From Candidatus Peregrinibacteria bacterium RIFCSPLOWO2_01_FULL_39_12 (lineage in GTDB: Bacteria > Patescibacteriota > Gracilibacteria > UBA1369 > LOWO2-01-FULL-3), in NCBI GenBank assembly GCA_001787455.1, contig MFXA01000057.1:1-17253 (forward strand): 17,253 nucleotides of DNA. Reading direction: 5' to 3'. A program made the position numbers and the translations under genes. How positions within the stretch are numbered: position 1 is the stretch's first letter; each line of letters starts with the position of its first letter. Positions 13,637-17,253 of this stretch are shown in pieces. The notes below the pieces were generated by a model. It worked only from the letters and a program-made list of their open reading frames with translations. It was not told where the DNA came from and searched no databases.

Positions 13637-15086
13637 AGAACTTAAAATCAGGGATGCTTCAATGGTATTCTCAAAAATTCTTAATTTATGTGGAGGTGGT
13701 TTTTTATTTGAATCCAAAGATGTTTCACATATTTATGGAAGACTGAGTCTTATTGGCGTGGATCCAGTGCTGGAAATAAGAGGAAAAAATAATGAATTTT
13801 CGATTACCGGATTAAATAAGCGCGGAGACAATTATCTCAAGCTACTAAAAGACGAGGATTTTAAAATCGCGGATTCTTTTAAAAAAATGCCGCATTCCAT
13901 CGGAGGAGAAATAATAAAATCCGGTTCAAATTTTGAAGAAACTCATCGCACGAAAAGAAAAAACATTTCAAAAATTATTCGTTTGGTCATTGATAAATTC
14001 AAACAAAAAGACAAAGAATTGATTGGATTATATGGTGCATTTTCTTACGATTTCATAAGGCTCTTTGAAGATATCCCAAATATTTTGGCTGATGAGGGCG
14101 TGGATGATTTCAGATTACAACTGCATGATACTTTTATTTTTTTCGATCATCTAAAAGAGAAAACTGAGATTATCTCCTACAGAAAAGATGCGGCAACCGC
14201 AAAGAAAGATGCTTTAAGTCTGGAAAAATGTATTTTAAATTCGCCCGTTAAAAAATTGAGTTTTAAAATTACGGATGCAAAATTTGATCTGGATAAGAAA
14301 AAATATATTACTCTTGTTAAAAACGCCAAAGATCTTGCCAAAAGAGGTGAACTTTTTGAAATTGTTTATTCCAATACCTTGAAAGCTAGTTTTAGCGGAC
14401 ATCCTTTTTCCTTATATCAAAAATATCGGGACATCAATCCTTCTCCTTATCTTTTTTATTTTAATTTCGGCGATGAACAGCTTATCGGCGCTTCTCCGGA
14501 AATGATGGTTCGCTATGAAAACGGCATCGTCCATTTAAGACCTATTTCCGGCACATGCAAGCGCGGGAATGACCCTATAGAAGACCATGACAATATGCTG
14601 GCTCTTCTTAAAAGCGAGAAGGAACGTTCGGAATTGGATATGCTTATTGATCTTGGCAGAAATGATTTGGCACGTATTTGCGAGCCCGGAATTACAATAA
14701 ACGACTACCGTTTTGTGGAAAAATATTCAAAAGTAATGCACACCGTTGCTCATTTGTCCGGGAAATTGCGAAAAGAATTTTCGGCTTTAGATGCTTTGAT
14801 TTCATGTCTTAATGCTGGCACTTTAACGGGCGCTCCAAAAGTTGCCGCTATGATAGAAATTGAAAAACATGAAAATTCAAGGAGAGGATATTATGGCGGG
14901 ACCATAGGATATTTAACTTTGTCGGGAGATATGGATACAGGAATTATTATCAGAACAGCTCATATAAAAAATAATCATCTTACTTTCAGGGTCGGAGCAA
15001 CTCTTTTATATGATTCCAATCCGGAATTCGAATATCAGGAAACAATGAATAAGGCGCGTGCTTTTTTAACCACTTTTGCATCATGA
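13605..15086 (+). CDS. trpE: Anthranilate synthase component I
   Basis: Converts chorismate and ammonia (from TrpG) to anthranilate, the first committed step to tryptophan. It has 493 residues. The N-terminal domain carries FLFES followed by YGRLSLIG, the counterpart of the LLES element that binds tryptophan for feedback inhibition. The chorismate-binding domain has IGASPEMMVR, HLRPISGTCKRG, the helix ELDMLIDLGRNDLARIC, catalytic H379 (VMHTVAHLSG), AGTLTGAPK (near 404-412) and a C-terminal DMDTGIIIRT / FRVGATLLYDS. PabB is the main alternative, rejected because of the trp neighbours. It starts inside trpR (32-bp overlap); the ATG at 13614 is also possible and has GGAG 3 bases before it. Its TGA overlaps the trpG ATG (ATGA). 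Confidence 0.93.
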   Translation: MEKMVLEKFCKELKIRDASMVFSKILNLCGGGFLFESKDVSHIYGRLSLIGVDPVLEIRGKNNEFSITGLNKRGDNYLKLLKDEDFKIADSFKKMPHSIGGEIIKSGSNFEETHRTKRKNISKIIRLVIDKFKQKDKELIGLYGAFSYDFIRLFEDIPNILADEGVDDFRLQLHDTFIFFDHLKEKTEIISYRKDAATAKKDALSLEKCILNSPVKKLSFKITDAKFDLDKKKYITLVKNAKDLAKRGELFEIVYSNTLKASFSGHPFSLYQKYRDINPSPYLFYFNFGDEQLIGASPEMMVRYENGIVHLRPISGTCKRGNDPIEDHDNMLALLKSEKERSELDMLIDLGRNDLARICEPGITINDYRFVEKYSKVMHTVAHLSGKLRKEFSALDALISCLNAGTLTGAPKVAAMIEIEKHENSRRGYYGGTIGYLTLSGDMDTGIIIRTAHIKNNHLTFRVGATLLYDSNPEFEYQETMNKARAFLTTFAS

Positions 15087-15673
15087 AAAAATTTAAAAAA
15101 ATACTTTTGATAGATAATTTTGATTCTTTTACATTCAACTTGGTTGATTATTTCAAGCAATTCGGATGTAAAGTTGATGTTTATAGAAATACCGTTGATG
15201 TGAAAAAAATCAGCGAAATTGATCCGGACTTAATCGTATTTTCGCCCGGTCCTTCCATCCCGAAAAATGCCGGGAATATGATGAAAATTATAGATGTTTA
15301 TCATAAAAAATATCCGATGTTTGGTGTGTGTCTGGGGCATGAGGCATTCATTGAATATTTTGGAGGCAGTTTGAAATTTGTAAAACCAGTGCATGGGAAG
15401 AGCAGTTTAATAAAACATGATGGGAAAACAATTTTTAACAATATTGAAAACCGTTTTCCGGCAGGAAGATATCACTCGTTATGCGCCGACAAAACTCCCG
15501 GCTGTTTTCATATATCTGCAACAATAGACTCTCTTGTTATGGCTATCCGCCATAAGAATTTACCTATAGAGGGTGTTCAATTTCATCCGGAATCTGTTTT
15601 AACAATGAAAGGCGGTAACGGGAAAAAAATGATTAAAAATATAGTTTATAAAAATTTTGCAAATGTTAAATAA
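15083..15673 (+). CDS. trpG: Anthranilate synthase component II, glutamine amidotransferase
   Basis: Class I glutamine amidotransferase of 196 residues that releases ammonia from glutamine for TrpE. It opens with LIDNFDSFTFNLVDYF, then has the SPGPSIP loop, the nucleophile C83 in GVCLGHEA, an HGKSS segment, and H168 and E170 in VQFHPES. The catalytic triad is complete. In place of the near-invariant Gln after CLGH there is E87. As the only amidotransferase here it might also serve as PabA. It is coupled to trpE by ATGA and overlaps trpDC by 11 bases. Confidence 0.93.
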   Translation: MKKFKKILLIDNFDSFTFNLVDYFKQFGCKVDVYRNTVDVKKISEIDPDLIVFSPGPSIPKNAGNMMKIIDVYHKKYPMFGVCLGHEAFIEYFGGSLKFVKPVHGKSSLIKHDGKTIFNNIENRFPAGRYHSLCADKTPGCFHISATIDSLVMAIRHKNLPIEGVQFHPESVLTMKGGNGKKMIKNIVYKNFANVK

Positions 15674-17253
15674 AAAACAAATAGAGGGATTTTTGGGAGA
15701 TTCCGTTGCAGGGAAATTAAGCCCTGCCCAACAAGTTAATTTTCTGGAAGAATTTTCAATAGACTGTGTTACCCCCGAAAATTTAAAAATTTTTGTGGAT
15801 TTTATGCAAAAGCATATGTCCGCACGATTGAATATGTCCGGAGCAGTTGATGTATGCGGAACCGGCGGATCCGGTTTAAACAGAATCAACACTTCAACCA
15901 TAGCCGCATTTATTCTTTCCGAACTGGGTATAAAAATTGCGAAGCACGGGAATAAAGCCGCAAGTGGCAGATTTGGCAGTTTTGACCTTCTTGAATCGCT
16001 TGGAGTTGATATAGGTAAAAGTCCCGACGAGTTAAAGAAGTCATATAAAAAAACCGGTCTCGCTTTCATTTTCGCGAGGAGTTTTCATCCTGCGATGAAG
16101 TTTTTCGCTGAAGCCAGAGCTCTTTTTGGTAAGCCTACAATTTTCAACATCCTTGGTCCTTTGCTTAATCCTGCGAATCCGAAAATCCAAATAATCGGAA
16201 CGAGTTTTCTTTCGCAAATGAAGCTTATTGCTGAAACCTGCAGAATCTTAAAGAAGAAAAAAGTTCTTGTCGCAAGAGGTTCTGACGGATTGGATGAAGT
16301 TACCTTAACCGGAAGCACTGATATTGTTGAATTAAATAATGGGAAAATTAAAAAATATACTGTAAGTCCTGAGGATTTTGGCGTTAGACCTTGTAAATTT
16401 GAAGAAATCCAAGGCGGCGACGGAGAAAAAAATAAACAAATCGCACTCGATATTTTGAAAGGGACTTGCTCAAGCAGACATGCTGATTTGGTATATATAA
16501 ACTGCGCGCTGATTTTGAAATTTCTGGGTAAAGTTAATGATTTAAAGGAGGGGTATAGGCTCGCAAAAAATACCTGCGGATTAAAGAAACTGGCTGATTA
16601 TAAAAATGATATTCTTCTTAAAATTTCTGCCGATAAATTTTTAAAACGTTCCGACAGGGATTTTTACAATGCTTTAAAAAAATCTAAAAATACCCGTCCT
16701 TCTTTGATCGCGGAAATTAAAAGAGCCTCTCCAACAAAAGGGATTTTTCTTAAAGGGGGGCTGTTTTCTCCGAGAAAAATCGCGAAAATTTACGAGGAAA
16801 ATGGCGCGAATGCAATTTCCGTGGTAACCGACAATAAATATTTCAAGGGAAGTTTTGAATATTTAAAAGCTATAAAGTCGGCGACTAAAAATATTCCCGT
16901 TTTATGCAAAGATTTTTTCATACACGAATACCAAATTTATAAAGCGCGTGAATATGGTGCCGATGCTGTCCTTTTAATCGCATCCATCCTCTCAAAAGAA
17001 CAGATTATTTTATTTATCGGCACGGCGAAAAATTTAGGGATGGAGTGCATGGTTGAAGTTCGCAATGAAGAAGAACTTAAAAAAGTTCTGGAAACGCCTG
17101 CAAAAATTATAGGCGTAAATAATAGAAATTTAACTGATTTTTCAATTGATTTGGAAACCACCAATAAGCTTGCAAAGCTCATCCCAAAGGATAAAATTTT
17201 AGTTTCGGAAAGCGGTATTTCTTCCAAAAAAGATTTAAAAAAACTTACGTCCA
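15663..17253 (+). CDS. trpDC: TrpD-TrpC fusion: anthranilate phosphoribosyltransferase / indole-3-glycerol-phosphate synthase, 3' truncated
   Basis: A single frame is open from the ATG at 15663 to the window end (530 residues visible; roughly 60 more expected). Residues 1-~315 are TrpD: CGTGGSG, INTSTIAAF, KHGNKAASGRFGSFDLLE, the FHPAMKFFAEARALFG segment, TIFNILGPLLNPA and the metal pair in SDGLDEVTL. Residues ~320-530 are TrpC: SLIAEIKRASPTKG with its catalytic Lys, SVVTDNKYFKGS, PVLCKDFFIHEYQIY, YGADAVLLIASIL, the Glu of MVEVRNEEEL, IGVNNRNLTDF and SESGI. The join near KNDILLKISADKFLKR has no stop, start signal or linker. I translated the region codon by codon across each line to check the frame. 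It transfers phosphoribose to anthranilate and, after TrpF (not in the window), closes the indole ring. It overlaps trpG by 11 bases and has no Shine-Dalgarno sequence. Confidence 0.9.
   Translation, partial: MLNKKQIEGFLGDSVAGKLSPAQQVNFLEEFSIDCVTPENLKIFVDFMQKHMSARLNMSGAVDVCGTGGSGLNRINTSTIAAFILSELGIKIAKHGNKAASGRFGSFDLLESLGVDIGKSPDELKKSYKKTGLAFIFARSFHPAMKFFAEARALFGKPTIFNILGPLLNPANPKIQIIGTSFLSQMKLIAETCRILKKKKVLVARGSDGLDEVTLTGSTDIVELNNGKIKKYTVSPEDFGVRPCKFEEIQGGDGEKNKQIALDILKGTCSSRHADLVYINCALILKFLGKVNDLKEGYRLAKNTCGLKKLADYKNDILLKISADKFLKRSDRDFYNALKKSKNTRPSLIAEIKRASPTKGIFLKGGLFSPRKIAKIYEENGANAISVVTDNKYFKGSFEYLKAIKSATKNIPVLCKDFFIHEYQIYKAREYGADAVLLIASILSKEQIILFIGTAKNLGMECMVEVRNEEELKKVLETPAKIIGVNNRNLTDFSIDLETTNKLAKLIPKDKILVSESGISSKKDLKKLTS

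Noticed and set aside
6049..15086. Alternative genetic code with TGA read as glycine.
   Set aside because: TGA ends dgt and trpE exactly where the protein families end and overlaps the next ATG; the long frames contain no in-frame TGA.
16560..16700. A frameshift or separate gene boundary between trpD and trpC.
   Set aside because: Codon-by-codon reading stays in frame from 15663 to the end, with no stop and no internal start signal at the junction.

Overview
The window is a gene-dense, AT-rich bacterial segment in which every stretch over about 200 bases is coding. It best fits a member of the Candidate Phyla Radiation (Patescibacteria, perhaps a Peregrinibacteria-like lineage); this is inference, not a classification. 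Reasons: genes are packed with ATGA or TAATG overlaps; almost no gene start has a Shine-Dalgarno sequence, whereas several intergenic regions carry near-consensus -10 boxes; the housekeeping enzymes are compact (a DprA without an N-terminal SAM-like domain, a short dGTPase); and a type IV pilus ATPase sits near dprA. TGA is used as an ordinary stop (dgt, trpE), which argues against the TGA=Gly code of Gracilibacteria and SR1.

Layout. Positions 1-1475 (+) hold the 3' part of a PilB/GspE-type ATPase, which converges with and overlaps a minus-strand block. Read in its own direction, that block contains a small unknown gene (5988-5605) with its own promoter and terminator, a XerC/D-type tyrosine recombinase (5554-4652), ftsE (4561-3890) with no ftsX beside it, a short remnant that resembles part of PurM (3880-3661), dprA (about 3624-2695) and an MFS transporter (2667-1468). 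Three helically phased A4T4 tracts lie just upstream of dprA. From 6049 onward all genes are on the plus strand: dgt and nrdR (a translationally coupled dNTP-control pair), an exported L,D-transpeptidase, a 197-base intergenic region full of perfect hairpins, then pcrA/uvrD, ymdB and ctpA.

The right end (13333-17253) is a tryptophan operon: trpR-trpE-trpG-trpDC, all overlapping. A consensus-like promoter (TTGATA, 17 bp, TATAAT) sits inside a perfect 10-bp inverted repeat whose arms carry TAGTNNACT(A/G), the core of the E. coli TrpR operator. The -10 box is only 8 bases from the trpR start codon, so the mRNA is probably leaderless or nearly so, and TrpR probably represses its own operon with no leader-peptide attenuator. 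The last gene is one continuous reading frame fusing anthranilate phosphoribosyltransferase (TrpD) to indole-3-glycerol-phosphate synthase (TrpC); it runs off the window.

The observations most worth following are the leaderless, operator-wrapped trp promoter, the TrpD-TrpC fusion, the PurM-like remnant, and the repeated triplet-loop hairpin element between the L,D-transpeptidase and pcrA, whose two copies show a compensatory stem change. No tRNA, rRNA, CRISPR array or insertion sequence was seen.
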